From: an uncultured bacterium
Lineage (GTDB): Bacteria > Cyanobacteriota > Vampirovibrionia > Gastranaerophilales > Gastranaerophilaceae
Length of the DNA: 29,458 bases
Reading direction: 5' to 3'
Assembly (NCBI GenBank): GCA_937894665.1
Contig: CALAWF010000214.1
Location: forward strand, 1 to 29,458
The position numbers were made by a program, and so were the translations under genes. Positions 1 to 6,916 of this stretch are shown here, piece after piece. The notes below the pieces were generated by a model. It was not told the DNA's origin. It saw nothing but the letters and a program-made list of their open reading frames with translations, and ran no database searches. Within the stretch, counting starts at the first letter, position 1. Each line of letters begins with the position of its first letter.

Positions 1-208
1 AATTTATATCATATCCAATAGGATTTCCGCATTTTGCCATATCATAAGCAATTGCATTTCTTGCCATACCATTGCCAATATTATTAAACAATCCGTATGT
101 AGCTATGCCGGCATCAACTCCTTGTTTCCGTTGTTCCAAGAATGTTACTCCCGAACTCAAGAAGCAATTAATGTTGCTCAATATGTTCATTGTGCTTGCA
201 AAGCTCAT
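1..208 (-). CDS. Partial hypothetical protein, 5' end only
   Basis: An open minus-strand frame starts at ATG 208 and runs off the left edge without a stop, giving 69 complete codons. The start is supported by an AGAGAGG ribosome-binding site 6 bases upstream. The visible part begins MSFASTMNILSNIN and is rich in Gly, Asn and Ala, with short hydrophobic stretches. It has no signal peptide and no motif I can name. The C-terminal part lies outside the window, so no function can be given. It is divergent from the gene at 415, across about 200 bases of AT-rich sequence. Confidence 0.6.
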   Translation of the reverse strand, partial: MSFASTMNILSNINCFLSSGVTFLEQRKQGVDAGIATYGLFNNIGNGMARNAIAYDMAKCGNPIGYDIN

Positions 209-414
209 AAAATCCTCTCTGGTTAGTACTCTTATTTATATAAAGTTTTTTGTTTTCAAATAATTGCTAAATTTTTCTCATTTGTAACGATATATTAAGT
301 ATATACTTTTTAAATAAGCAATTAGTTTAATTATTTTTTGTACATTTTGGCGATTATATTTTGGGATAATCTTAGTAAAATTTCAATATACAGATTTGTA
401 GGGAGTAAAATAGT

Positions 415-723
415 ATGTTTATTGGTAATAGTTGTAATGATTGCAGCAGGTACAATCGTTTGGAAATGAAAAATGTTGACCAGAATATACTTGCGTGGCT
501 AGAAGATGTTATAGAAGAAAATAACAGCCGTATTGAACGCAAGGAATGGAAAAGTAAGTATAACAGTTATGTTGTTTATGATTACGAACCGTTTTGCACC
601 GAGGGGTTTGAAATAAATCTGGTTATTTCCTCTCGTGATAGTTCGTATTTGAATTTCATTAAATATTTGTATGATGAAAAAATCAGTACGATTGAATATT
701 TGAATAATTGTATAATGATATGA
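415..723 (+). CDS. Small hypothetical protein (102 aa)
   Basis: ATG 415 is preceded by a GGGAG ribosome-binding site. The product is acidic and soluble-looking, with four Cys residues (two at the N-terminus as CNDC) and many Tyr, and no membrane segment. A predicted helix around residues 20-40 is followed by alternating strands around 50-75. No family is recognised. The stop lies 7 bases before a terminator hairpin shared with the convergent zinc-ribbon gene, which supports a real gene end here. Confidence 0.5.
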   Translation: MFIGNSCNDCSRYNRLEMKNVDQNILAWLEDVIEENNSRIERKEWKSKYNSYVVYDYEPFCTEGFEINLVISSRDSSYLNFIKYLYDEKISTIEYLNNCIMI

Positions 724-730
724 TAGCAAA

Positions 731-757
731 AACGGAAGAGCGTTTGGCTCTTCCGTT
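731..757 (-). terminator. Intrinsic terminator of the zinc-ribbon gene, possibly bidirectional
   Basis: A perfect 11-bp stem (AACGGAAGAGC with its complement) encloses a 5-base loop. On the minus strand it is followed by TTTTT, so it ends the zinc-ribbon transcript. The plus-strand gene stops 7 bases before the stem and may use it as well, although its T-run is weaker. Confidence 0.8.
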
Positions 758-782
758 GATGTGGTTAAAATCTTTTTATATA

Positions 783-1070
783 TTAACCTTCCTGATTTTC
801 AGAGGAAAGTTTTTGAAAACATTCTTTACAAAATACTTCTCTTCCCGGAACCGGTTTGAAAGGAACTTGAGTTTGAGCTCCACATTTTGAACAAACAGCA
901 TCATACATTCTTCTGTTTTTTCTGTTGTTTTTTCTGCGAGCTGATCTGCATTCCGGACATCTTTTTGGTTTGTTAACGAGACCTTTTTCTGCATAAAATT
1001 CTTGTTCGCCGGCTGTAAAGACAAATTCTTTTCCGCAGTCTTCACATACTAATTTTTCATCTTCGTACAT
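783..1070 (-). CDS. Double zinc-ribbon protein with CxxC-x17-CxxC domain
   Basis: This 95-aa protein has two four-cysteine zinc modules. The first uses C9, C12, C38 and C41, spaced as in the 'probable zinc-ribbon' family. The second uses C60, C63, C81 and C84, with exactly 17 residues between the pairs, which is the known CxxC-x17-CxxC domain. A basic linker (RRKNNRKNRR) joins them and could contact nucleic acid. The start at ATG 1070 has an AGGAG ribosome-binding site. It is likely a small zinc-binding regulator or RNA/DNA-associated protein, but the exact role is unknown. It has its own promoter (1126-1153) and terminator (731-757), so it is probably monocistronic. Confidence 0.8.
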   Translation of the reverse strand: MYEDEKLVCEDCGKEFVFTAGEQEFYAEKGLVNKPKRCPECRSARRKNNRKNRRMYDAVCSKCGAQTQVPFKPVPGREVFCKECFQKLSSENQEG

Positions 1071-1125
1071 TGTTTTTCTCCTGATTGTGTACTTTTGGCT
1101 ATATCTAACTTACAACCATCACTTT

Positions 1126-1153
1126 ATTGTACACTATTTTCAGATTTTTGCAA
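1126..1153 (-). promoter_or_regulatory. Promoter of the zinc-ribbon gene
   Basis: On the minus strand a -35 box TTGCAA and a -10 box TACAAT are 16 bases apart. The predicted start gives a leader of about 50 bases. It lies between the tsaB stop and the zinc-ribbon start, where no terminator is visible for the tsaB operon, so some read-through is possible. Confidence 0.45.
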
Positions 1154-1170
1154 GTGTTTATAAGATTTTA

Positions 1171-1788
1171 TTAGCCCATTGGAGGAGGTTGGATGTATAA
1201 CGGTTTAAGTTCTTGCCATTTTGCAGATGAACTTTTTAGCTTTTCATATGCAAGTTTTGCCAAAATATCGCCAAGCGGATATTCTCCTTGTTGGTAAGAT
1301 GTTCCACCAAGTTCTTTTTGCATTTTGTCATCCGTAATTAAATAATAATCTTCTTTTTCTAATTGTTTTTTTATTTCATCTAATTGAATTGCACCCTTAA
1401 CTTCACCATCAAAGTAAAGATAGGCACTGTTTTTTCTGGCATCAAGTGCAACCATTGTCGGTTTATCAGTTGGATTTATTTTTGATAAAATTTCAAGAGA
1501 TGAAATTCCGACAGCCGGCAAATTTAACTGTTGTGCAATCATTCTTGCTACAGTTGTGCAAGCTCTAATACCGGTGAAACTCCCAGGTCCGACATTTGTC
1601 CCGATTGCTTGTATATCTTTAGGAGTTAAATTGTTTTTTTTCAGTATTTCTTTGATTGTAGAAATTAAAAATGCTGAATGGTATTTGTTATCTTTATTTG
1701 TTACAACTTCAGAGGATAAAATTTTGTCATCTTCTGAGAGAGTAACGTACATTTTGTCTAAACATGTGTCAAAAACTAAAATTTTCAC
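1171..1788 (-). CDS. tsaB: TsaB, tRNA threonylcarbamoyladenosine (t6A) complex subunit
   Basis: TsaB is the TsaD-partner pseudo-kinase subunit of the TsaBDE complex that makes t6A37 in ANN-decoding tRNAs. The 205-aa product has the usual N-terminal ASKHA start (MKILVFDTC, where most homologues have DTS) and the diagnostic GPGSFTGIR motif at residues 67-75. It also has the GISSLE and VALDARKN segments of the family. Its start overlaps the tsaE stop as ATGA, so the two are translationally coupled. The C-terminus ends in the typical P-x-Y-hydrophobic segment. Together with tsaE it forms the end of the yebC-tsaB operon. tsaD and tsaC are not in the window. Confidence 0.95.
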   Translation of the reverse strand: MKILVFDTCLDKMYVTLSEDDKILSSEVVTNKDNKYHSAFLISTIKEILKKNNLTPKDIQAIGTNVGPGSFTGIRACTTVARMIAQQLNLPAVGISSLEILSKINPTDKPTMVALDARKNSAYLYFDGEVKGAIQLDEIKKQLEKEDYYLITDDKMQKELGGTSYQQGEYPLGDILAKLAYEKLKSSSAKWQELKPLYIQPPPMG

Positions 1789-2258
1789 TTTTCTAATCCT
1801 TCAATAATTTCAATACAATCTTTGCCGTAACCTGTAAATGTATATTTTCTATCGTCGTTGTCTTCATAGGTTACGTTTATTTTTAAGTGGTTGAATGGGA
1901 ATTCATTCTGCGAAAATTCTGCCCATTCTACAAAGGTAAGTTGCTTGCCTTCAGAATATTCACGAAGTTCGTCCATGATTGTTTTTACGCCTTCGTTTTC
2001 TAGTCTGTACAAATCAAAATGATACATTGGAAGTTTTCCGCCGTGGTATTCGTTTAGAATTACGAATGTTGGACTTGTTACCTTTTCTTCTATTCCGATT
2101 TCTTTAGCAACTTCTTTTACGAATGCGGTTTTGCCTGCTCCGATTTCTCCGTATAAATTAACAAAACATCCTTTATCTTCGACAAGTTTTGCGAATTTTT
2201 TTGCTAATTCTTTTGTATCTTCTAAATTTTTACATATTTTTTCGTATGTTTTAGTCAT
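1785..2258 (-). CDS. tsaE: TsaE, t6A biosynthesis ATPase
   Basis: TsaE is the P-loop ATPase that drives TsaBD turnover in t6A synthesis. The Walker A motif GEIGAGKT is at residues 37-44. The family motifs SPTF (62-65), HFDLYRL (80-86) and the later FVEWAEF follow. At 157 aa it has normal family length. The start overlaps the end of the diguanylate cyclase by 8 bases and the stop overlaps tsaB by 4, indicating coupled translation. Confidence 0.95.
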   Translation of the reverse strand: MTKTYEKICKNLEDTKELAKKFAKLVEDKGCFVNLYGEIGAGKTAFVKEVAKEIGIEEKVTSPTFVILNEYHGGKLPMYHFDLYRLENEGVKTIMDELREYSEGKQLTFVEWAEFSQNEFPFNHLKINVTYEDNDDRKYTFTGYGKDCIEIIEGLEK

Positions 2259-3480
2259 TGTTTACTACAACCTTATTCCTTCCGGTATTTTTAGCCTGAT
2301 AAAGTGCTTTATCTGCTTTTTTCAATAAATCTTCGTCATTATCTCCAGTTTGCATTTCGTATATGCCAAGACTTAATGTAACTTGTATTTCTTTAGTTTC
2401 ACTATCTGGATTTACTTTTGAAATATCAATAACTTTGTTTTCAATTGTTTTTCTCAAACGTTCAGCAACCATTTGAGCTTCGTTAATTTTCGTGAATGGT
2501 AAAAGTATTGAAAATTCTTCGCCGCCATATCGTCCTGCAATATCGTATTCTCTTAACTGACCTCGAATAATTTTTGCAATAGATTTTAAAACTAAATCTC
2601 CGACGGCGTGTCCGTAGGTGTCATTAACTTTTTTGAAAAAGTCAATGTCTGTCATAATCCCACAAAGTGGAGCTTTTTGACGTTTTGCATTTGAAACTTC
2701 TTGCTTCAAACGTTCTTCCAACTGTCTGCGGTTATAAAAACCTGTCAAAGCATCAAGTGTTGCGTGTTTCAAGATTTCAGCATAAACATTTGCTCTGTTT
2801 ATTGTTGTTGCAATTTGTTTTGACAATTGTTGAAGATAATCTCTATCCTTTGGTGTAATTTCTTCGTTTGTACTTTTTGCAACAAGAGTTCCGACATTTT
2901 TAGATTCACTCAAAAGAGGAATAATATAAGTTTTTTTGTCTTCTGAGAGTTCTTTTGAATGATTTTTTGATACTACATCTAATATCTTTTTATCGTGGCA
3001 AGCTGTTGGCCAAGCTAAAGCGTTAACTCCAACATTCTCATCTCTGATAAAAATATAAATCAGATAATCAGTAAAGAACTTGTCTAACATTTCTCCCACA
3101 ATTGGAATAACATAGTTCAATTCATACTGAGTTTCTATGATTTTTGCAATGTTTTTCATTGTGTCGTGGAAATCAATATCTTTTTGCATTTTTTCAGAAA
3201 GTAAGATATTCTGAATTTTTAAAGATATAAACGGAGCTGTAATATCAAGAAATTTTTCCAGTTCAACTGTTTTTTTTGAAAATTCTAAATATCCGATACA
3301 TTTTTTATGCTTGAATACAGGATATTCAAACTCGCATTCAGTTGGATTTTTATCGGTATTTATAGAAAAACCTTTAACTCCGAAATTTTGAGCAAAAAAA
3401 GTTCCCAATGATGCGTTCAGCGTTTTTTCGCTGTAGCTTTCATTAAGAACTTTTGAAAGTTTTTCTATATTACTTAGCAA
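2251..3480 (-). CDS. GAF-like/GGDEF diguanylate cyclase
   Basis: A predicted cytosolic protein of 409 aa. Residues 1-230 are sensory, and the stretch 105-230 looks like a GAF domain. The GGDEF domain (about 240-405) contains DALTGFYNRR at 243-252, the metal-binding DIDFFKKVND, and an intact active site GGEEF at 319-323. It should therefore make c-di-GMP from GTP. RxxD (R310-D313) sits five residues before GGEEF, so a product-inhibition I-site is present. No membrane segment is seen. The gene begins 5 bases after yebC and overlaps tsaE by 8 bases. A c-di-GMP enzyme embedded in a tRNA-modification operon is unusual. Confidence 0.9.
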   Translation of the reverse strand: MLSNIEKLSKVLNESYSEKTLNASLGTFFAQNFGVKGFSINTDKNPTECEFEYPVFKHKKCIGYLEFSKKTVELEKFLDITAPFISLKIQNILLSEKMQKDIDFHDTMKNIAKIIETQYELNYVIPIVGEMLDKFFTDYLIYIFIRDENVGVNALAWPTACHDKKILDVVSKNHSKELSEDKKTYIIPLLSESKNVGTLVAKSTNEEITPKDRDYLQQLSKQIATTINRANVYAEILKHATLDALTGFYNRRQLEERLKQEVSNAKRQKAPLCGIMTDIDFFKKVNDTYGHAVGDLVLKSIAKIIRGQLREYDIAGRYGGEEFSILLPFTKINEAQMVAERLRKTIENKVIDISKVNPDSETKEIQVTLSLGIYEMQTGDNDEDLLKKADKALYQAKNTGRNKVVVNND

Positions 3481-3485
3481 ACTTA

Positions 3486-4235
3486 TTAAACCTCAACTTG
3501 ATCAGCAATTTCATCCGGAATGTCGCAATTTGCGTACACATTTTGAACATCGTCCAACTCTTCAAGTCTTTCGATTAATCTCATTACAGAAGTTGCAGTT
3601 TTAACATCAGTAATTTCGATTGTGTTTTGCGGAATTCTAGTCAATTCTGCGGTTGTGCTTTTAAAACCTTCGGCTTCAAGACCTTCAACTACAGATTGGA
3701 AGTTTTCAACAGAAGTCAAAACTTTGTAACAATCTTCTTCTTCGGTAACATCATCTGCATCAAGATTGATTGCAGCTTCAAAAAGTTTGTCAAAATCAAC
3801 AGTATTTTCAAATTCAATGCTGCCTTTTCTATCAAACATCCAGCTTACGCAGTTTGTTTCTCCAAGGTTTCCGTTGAATTTAGTAAAGATACTTCTAACA
3901 TCTCCTGCGGTTCTGTTTCTGTTGTCGGTCATTGCTTCTAAAACAACGGCAACCCCCCCGGCAGCGTATCCTTCATAAGTTAATTCTTCATAATTGTCAG
4001 CAGCTCCGGCTCCAGCACCCTTATCAATAGCTCTTTTGATGTTGTCGTTTGGAAGACCTGCAGCTTTTGCTTTTTCAATAGCTGTTCTCAAACGGAAATT
4101 CCCAGCAGGATCAGCCCCGCCAAGTCTTGCTGCTACGATAAGTTCTCTTGAGTATTTTTGAAATACTACGGCTTTTTGTGAATCTGTTTTGGCTTTTTTG
4201 TTTTTAATATTAGCCCATTTTGAGTGTCCTGACAT
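3486..4235 (-). CDS. yebC: YebC/PmpR family translation factor or regulator
   Basis: The product starts MSGHSKWANIKNKKAK, the canonical YebC N-terminus, and is 249 aa, the normal family length. Motifs include AARLGG, GLPNDNIKRAIDKG, EGYAAGG, TDNRNRT and a conserved DDV region. YebC proteins are known as DNA-binding regulators, and more recently some members have been linked to relief of ribosome stalling. The start was chosen at ATG 4235 because it gives the conserved N-terminus and has an AGAGG ribosome-binding site. An in-frame upstream ATG at 4283 would add 16 unconserved residues and overlaps the -10 region. It is the first gene of a four-gene operon. Confidence 0.95.
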   Translation of the reverse strand: MSGHSKWANIKNKKAKTDSQKAVVFQKYSRELIVAARLGGADPAGNFRLRTAIEKAKAAGLPNDNIKRAIDKGAGAGAADNYEELTYEGYAAGGVAVVLEAMTDNRNRTAGDVRSIFTKFNGNLGETNCVSWMFDRKGSIEFENTVDFDKLFEAAINLDADDVTEEEDCYKVLTSVENFQSVVEGLEAEGFKSTTAELTRIPQNTIEITDVKTATSVMRLIERLEELDDVQNVYANCDIPDEIADQVEV

Positions 4236-4273
4236 ATTTATTCCTCTTAATTTATCTGTTTTCTTCTGCCTTG

Positions 4274-4302
4274 ATGATACCAAAAATGTATTTCATTTTC
4301 AA
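4274..4302 (-). promoter_or_regulatory. Promoter of the yebC-DGC-tsaE-tsaB operon
   Basis: On the minus strand, -35 TTGAAA and -10 TATCAT are separated by 17 bases. The start site would fall about 30 bases before the yebC ATG at 4235, which agrees with rejecting the longer upstream start. Confidence 0.6.
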
Positions 4303-4443
4303 CATGGGGATTTGTCGGAGTATATGCCTATAAAAATTTGAATTTATAATATGTCAAAACATAGACAGAATATAAATGCTTATGATAATTGTGCAGATAT
4401 AAAATTTAAATTAGACTTCAATAGTTCTCAAAAACATATTAAA

Positions 4444-4467
4444 AATCCCTCTGGCTAAAGAGGGATT
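4444..4467 (-). terminator. Terminator of the tRNA operon
   Basis: An 8-bp stem (AATCCCTC with its complement) around an 8-base loop is followed on the minus strand by TTTTTAA. It lies just after the 3' end of tRNA-Tyr, as expected for the end of the tRNA transcript. Confidence 0.8.
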
Positions 4468-4473
4468 AAAGTT

Positions 4474-4556
<83 letters not shown>

Positions 4557-4575
4557 ATATTAAGTTTTTATTTTG

Positions 4576-4627
<52 letters not shown>

Positions 4628-4632
4628 TTGAG

Positions 4633-4739
4633 TTTTTTACTGAGAGTCATTGGCAAGTACCTTTCGGTTTTTAACTTCCTTTTCACAAAGTCCGTTTTAC
4701 TTTTTCAAGACTTGCATACGCTCTTTTTTCAGTAAAAAA
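4633..4739. repeat. 107-bp structured spacer bounded by 11-bp inverted repeats
   Basis: Perfect inverted arms TTTTTTACTGA (4633-4643) and its complement (4729-4739) enclose the spacer between tRNA-Thr(TGT) and the truncated tRNA-Thr(GGT). A second inner pair, GCAAGT (4653-4658) with ACTTGC (4710-4715), nests inside. The outer arm abuts the 3' end of tRNA-Thr(TGT). It could be a processing structure in the tRNA precursor or the remains of a small inserted element. Confidence 0.5.
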
Positions 4740-4811
4740 GCCGGTAATGGGACTCGAACCTACAACCTACGGTTTACAAAACCGTTGCTCTGCCAATTGA
4801 GCTATACCGGC
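4739..4811 (-). tRNA. tRNA-Thr (TGT)
   Basis: A complete cloverleaf: acceptor GCCGGTA/TACCGGC, D arm GCTC-GAGC, anticodon arm ACGGT-TTTGTAA-ACCGT with anticodon TGT, and T loop TTCGAGT. The T stem (GTAGG/CCCAT) has one internal A-C mismatch. The discriminator is T and CCA is not encoded. It is the first gene of the tRNA operon, about 17 bases after the -10 box. Confidence 0.93.
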
Positions 4812-4828
4812 AAGTGCTTATGTAAATC

Positions 4829-4857
4829 ATTATATGCAAAAAATTTTTAACTGTCAA
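4829..4857 (-). promoter_or_regulatory. Consensus promoter of the tRNA operon
   Basis: On the minus strand a perfect TTGACA is followed after 17 bases by a perfect TATAAT. This is the strongest promoter match seen in the window, as expected for stable RNA. Its -35 box overlaps the -35 of the divergent DUF486 promoter. Confidence 0.85.
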
Positions 4858-4879
4858 GCAGTTTATTTTGAGTTATAAT
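4851..4879 (+). promoter_or_regulatory. Promoter of the DUF486 membrane gene
   Basis: -35 CTGTCA and -10 TATAAT are 17 bases apart. The -35 box is essentially the same DNA, read on the other strand, as the TTGACA of the tRNA promoter, so the two promoters are back to back and probably compete for RNA polymerase. Confidence 0.5.
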
Positions 4880-4920
4880 AAAATCTGTCAGATTATAGAT
4901 TATTAAAGGATTTTTAACTT

Positions 4921-5262
4921 ATGATTCGTGCAATTTCACCAATAATTTTACTTTTGATTTCAAATATTTTTATGACTTTCGCATGGTATGGGCATTTAAA
5001 ATTTCGTTCATCTGCCCTTTGGTTAGTAATTTTAGCAAGCTGGGGCATTGCGTTATTTGAATATTGTTTTCAAGTTCCCGCAAATAGAATCGGCTATGGA
5101 GTGTATAATGCCGCTCAATTAAAAACAATTCAAGAAGTTATTACATTAATCGTTTTTAGTTTCTTTTCTGTATTTTATTTGAAAGAACAGTTTAAATGGA
5201 ATTATCTGGTTGGGTTTTGTTTCATTATTTTAGCGGTGTTTTTTATCTTTAAAAAATGGTAG
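4921..5262 (+). CDS. DMT/DUF486 family small membrane protein
   Basis: A 113-aa protein with four predicted membrane helices, at about residues 5-22, 32-47, 70-86 and 95-110. The sequence features (MTFAWYGHLKF, EYCFQVPANRIGY, AQLKTIQEVITL, FSVFYLKEQFKWNYLVGF) match the DUF486 family, small relatives of the drug/metabolite transporter superfamily. The substrate is unknown. An AAAGGA ribosome-binding site precedes the ATG. It seems to be a single-gene unit ahead of rpmE, which has its own promoter. Confidence 0.88.
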   Translation: MIRAISPIILLLISNIFMTFAWYGHLKFRSSALWLVILASWGIALFEYCFQVPANRIGYGVYNAAQLKTIQEVITLIVFSFFSVFYLKEQFKWNYLVGFCFIILAVFFIFKKW

Positions 5263-5285
5263 GGGTAAACATTTGTAAAAATAAC

Positions 5286-5314
5286 TTGATTTTAGATATT
5301 TAGTGTTATAGAAT
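5286..5314 (+). promoter_or_regulatory. Promoter of rpmE
   Basis: -35 TTGATT and -10 TAGAAT are spaced by 17 bases, giving a leader of about 50 bases before the rpmE start. It lies after the DUF486 stop. Confidence 0.5.
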
Positions 5315-5373
5315 TTTAACAGTCGATATGTAAATAATATTCAAGTTTGGAATCTTGAAGGAAAGAGGTAACA

Positions 5374-5577
5374 ATGAAAAACGGAATCCATCCAGATTAT
5401 AAGAAAACAACAATCAAATGTGTTTGCGGTAACGAAATCGAAACAGGCTCGGTAGTAGAAGGTTTAACAGTTGAAATTTGTAACAATTGCCACCCATTCT
5501 ACACTGGACAACAAAAAATTCTTGACTCAGAAGGTAGAGTTGAAAGATTCAACAAAAGATACGGAAAGAAAAACTAA
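5374..5577 (+). CDS. rpmE: 50S ribosomal protein L31, zinc-binding form
   Basis: This 67-aa protein has the L31 signature MKNGIHPDY at the N-terminus and CNNCHPFYTGQQK in the middle. The zinc ligands C16, C18, C36 and C39 are present, so this is the zinc-containing (type A) form that bridges the ribosomal subunits. A GAAAGAGG ribosome-binding site lies ahead of the ATG, and a strong terminator follows within 30 bases, so it is transcribed alone. Confidence 0.97.
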   Translation: MKNGIHPDYKKTTIKCVCGNEIETGSVVEGLTVEICNNCHPFYTGQQKILDSEGRVERFNKRYGKKN

Positions 5578-5602
5578 TCGTTGTCGCAATGTAAAAGAGA
5601 TT

Positions 5603-5637
5603 AAAAAAGACTCCCAGAATGGCTGGGGGTCTTTTTT
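5603..5637 (+). terminator. Terminator of rpmE
   Basis: The stem AAAAAGACTCCCAG pairs with CTGGGGGTCTTTTT (one T-G wobble) around a 5-base loop and ends in a T-run. Confidence 0.9.
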
Positions 5638-5693
5638 AGTAAAGGGGTTAATTTTAATTTATTACAAAAAATACATATACTTTTGTGAAAAAC

Positions 5694-5720
5694 TTTTCAT
5701 GCCGGAGGAGAGCATGAAAA
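5694..5720 (+). promoter_or_regulatory. Leader hairpin of the serine operon with a GGAGGAG loop
   Basis: A perfect 9-bp stem (TTTTCATGC with its complement) encloses the 9-base loop CGGAGGAGA, about 30 bases before the aminotransferase start. The loop carries a Shine-Dalgarno-like sequence that could initiate a 4-codon frame (ATG at 5714, stop at 5726). It may be an operator palindrome, an mRNA stabiliser or a translation-control element. There is no T-run, so it is not a terminator. Confidence 0.35.
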
Positions 5721-5749
5721 TATATTAGAAAATAAAAAGGAGGAAATGA

Positions 5750-6901
5750 ATGAAAGACAAAACTTTTTTAATGATTCCAGGACCAACACCTGTACCGGAG
5801 TCTGTAATGCTAGACATTGCAAAACACCCAATCGGTCATAGGAGTTCGGAATTCTCCTCCATTTTAGAAGAAGTATATGCAAATTTGAAATACGTTTTCC
5901 AAACCGAGAATGACGTATTTATCTATACAGCGAGCGGAACCGGTGCAATGTGTGCCGCATTGGAAAATTTAATCAATCAAGGTGATAAAGTTCTATGCTT
6001 AGTTATTGGAAACTTTGGAAATCGTTGGGCAAAAATTGCACAATCTCGTGGTGCAATTGTCGAGAAAATCGAGGTTGAAGCTGGACAAGTTATTAATCCT
6101 GAAGTGTTGAAGGCAAAATTAGCAGAAGATGTTAATAAGGAAATTAAACTTGTTACTCTTACACACAGCGAAACTTCAACTGGTGCCGCAAACGATGTAA
6201 AAACACTATGCTCAATTATTAGAGAACACGGGGCTTTATCTGTTGTTGACGGGGTTACAAGTGTTTGTGCCATGCCTTGCAAACCTGATGAATGGGGAAT
6301 TGATGTTCTTGTTTCGGGTTCTCAAAAAGGATTTATGGTTCCACCCGGATTGGCATTTCTAACTGCAAACGAAAGAGCATGGAAAGTTTACGAAGAATGC
6401 AAATACCCAAGTTTTTACTTTGATTGGGGTGCTTATAGAAAATCTACCCGTGCAAATTCTACACCATTCACTCCTGCAGTAAACCTAATTACAGGATTAA
6501 ACACTGCATTGAGGATGATTAAAGACGAAGGTATAGAAAATGTAAATGCTCGCCACAAGAAAAATGCTATGGCTTTAAGAAAAGCCTTAAGAGCAATAAA
6601 TTTAGAACTATTAGTTAAAGATGATGAAAACGCAAGTTATTCAATTACTTCAATTATTCCACCGGAAGGAATTTCCGTACCTGATATTAGAAAATATCTC
6701 AAGGAAGATTTTGATATTGTTGTTGCAAACGGTCAAAATCAACTAAAAGATAAGATTTTCAGAATGGGTACTCTTGGCTTTGTATGCGAAAGAGATTTAA
6801 TCGCATCCGTAGGAGCTTTGGAAGCCGTTTTGAAAAAATTGGGACACAAATTTGAACTTGGCAAAGGGGTTCAAACACTTATTGAAGAACTAGTGAAATA
6901 A
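5750..6901 (+). CDS. Class V PLP aminotransferase, probable serine-pathway transaminase
   Basis: A 383-aa enzyme of the alanine/serine-glyoxylate aminotransferase family. It has PGPTPVP (10-16), HR at 30-31, TASGTGAMCAA for cofactor phosphate binding, D167 (VVDGVTS) to hold the pyridine nitrogen, and the Schiff-base lysine K193 in SGSQKGFMVPPG. The start has an ideal AGGAGG ribosome-binding site; an ATG 4 bases earlier is in another frame. serA follows after 15 bases and serB is next. No classical serC is seen, so this enzyme probably turns 3-phosphohydroxypyruvate into phosphoserine, a role inferred from context. A glyoxylate aminotransferase role is the alternative. Confidence 0.88.
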   Translation: MKDKTFLMIPGPTPVPESVMLDIAKHPIGHRSSEFSSILEEVYANLKYVFQTENDVFIYTASGTGAMCAALENLINQGDKVLCLVIGNFGNRWAKIAQSRGAIVEKIEVEAGQVINPEVLKAKLAEDVNKEIKLVTLTHSETSTGAANDVKTLCSIIREHGALSVVDGVTSVCAMPCKPDEWGIDVLVSGSQKGFMVPPGLAFLTANERAWKVYEECKYPSFYFDWGAYRKSTRANSTPFTPAVNLITGLNTALRMIKDEGIENVNARHKKNAMALRKALRAINLELLVKDDENASYSITSIIPPEGISVPDIRKYLKEDFDIVVANGQNQLKDKIFRMGTLGFVCERDLIASVGALEAVLKKLGHKFELGKGVQTLIEELVK

Positions 6902-6916
6902 AGGAAGATTGAATAA

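Noticed and set aside
776..1045. Second minus-strand frame overlapping the zinc-ribbon gene
   Set aside because: The other frame has eight correctly spaced Cys residues and a good ribosome-binding site.
3953..3959. Run of seven Cs in yebC as a frameshift
   Set aside because: The frame stays open and encodes the conserved AAGGVAVV segment, so it is normal coding sequence.
4236..4283. Upstream start for YebC
   Set aside because: It adds 16 unconserved residues, overlaps the -10 box and lacks the family N-terminus.
4650..4850. Plus-strand frame of 66 codons
   Set aside because: It runs antisense through tRNA-Thr(TGT) and the inverted-repeat spacer.
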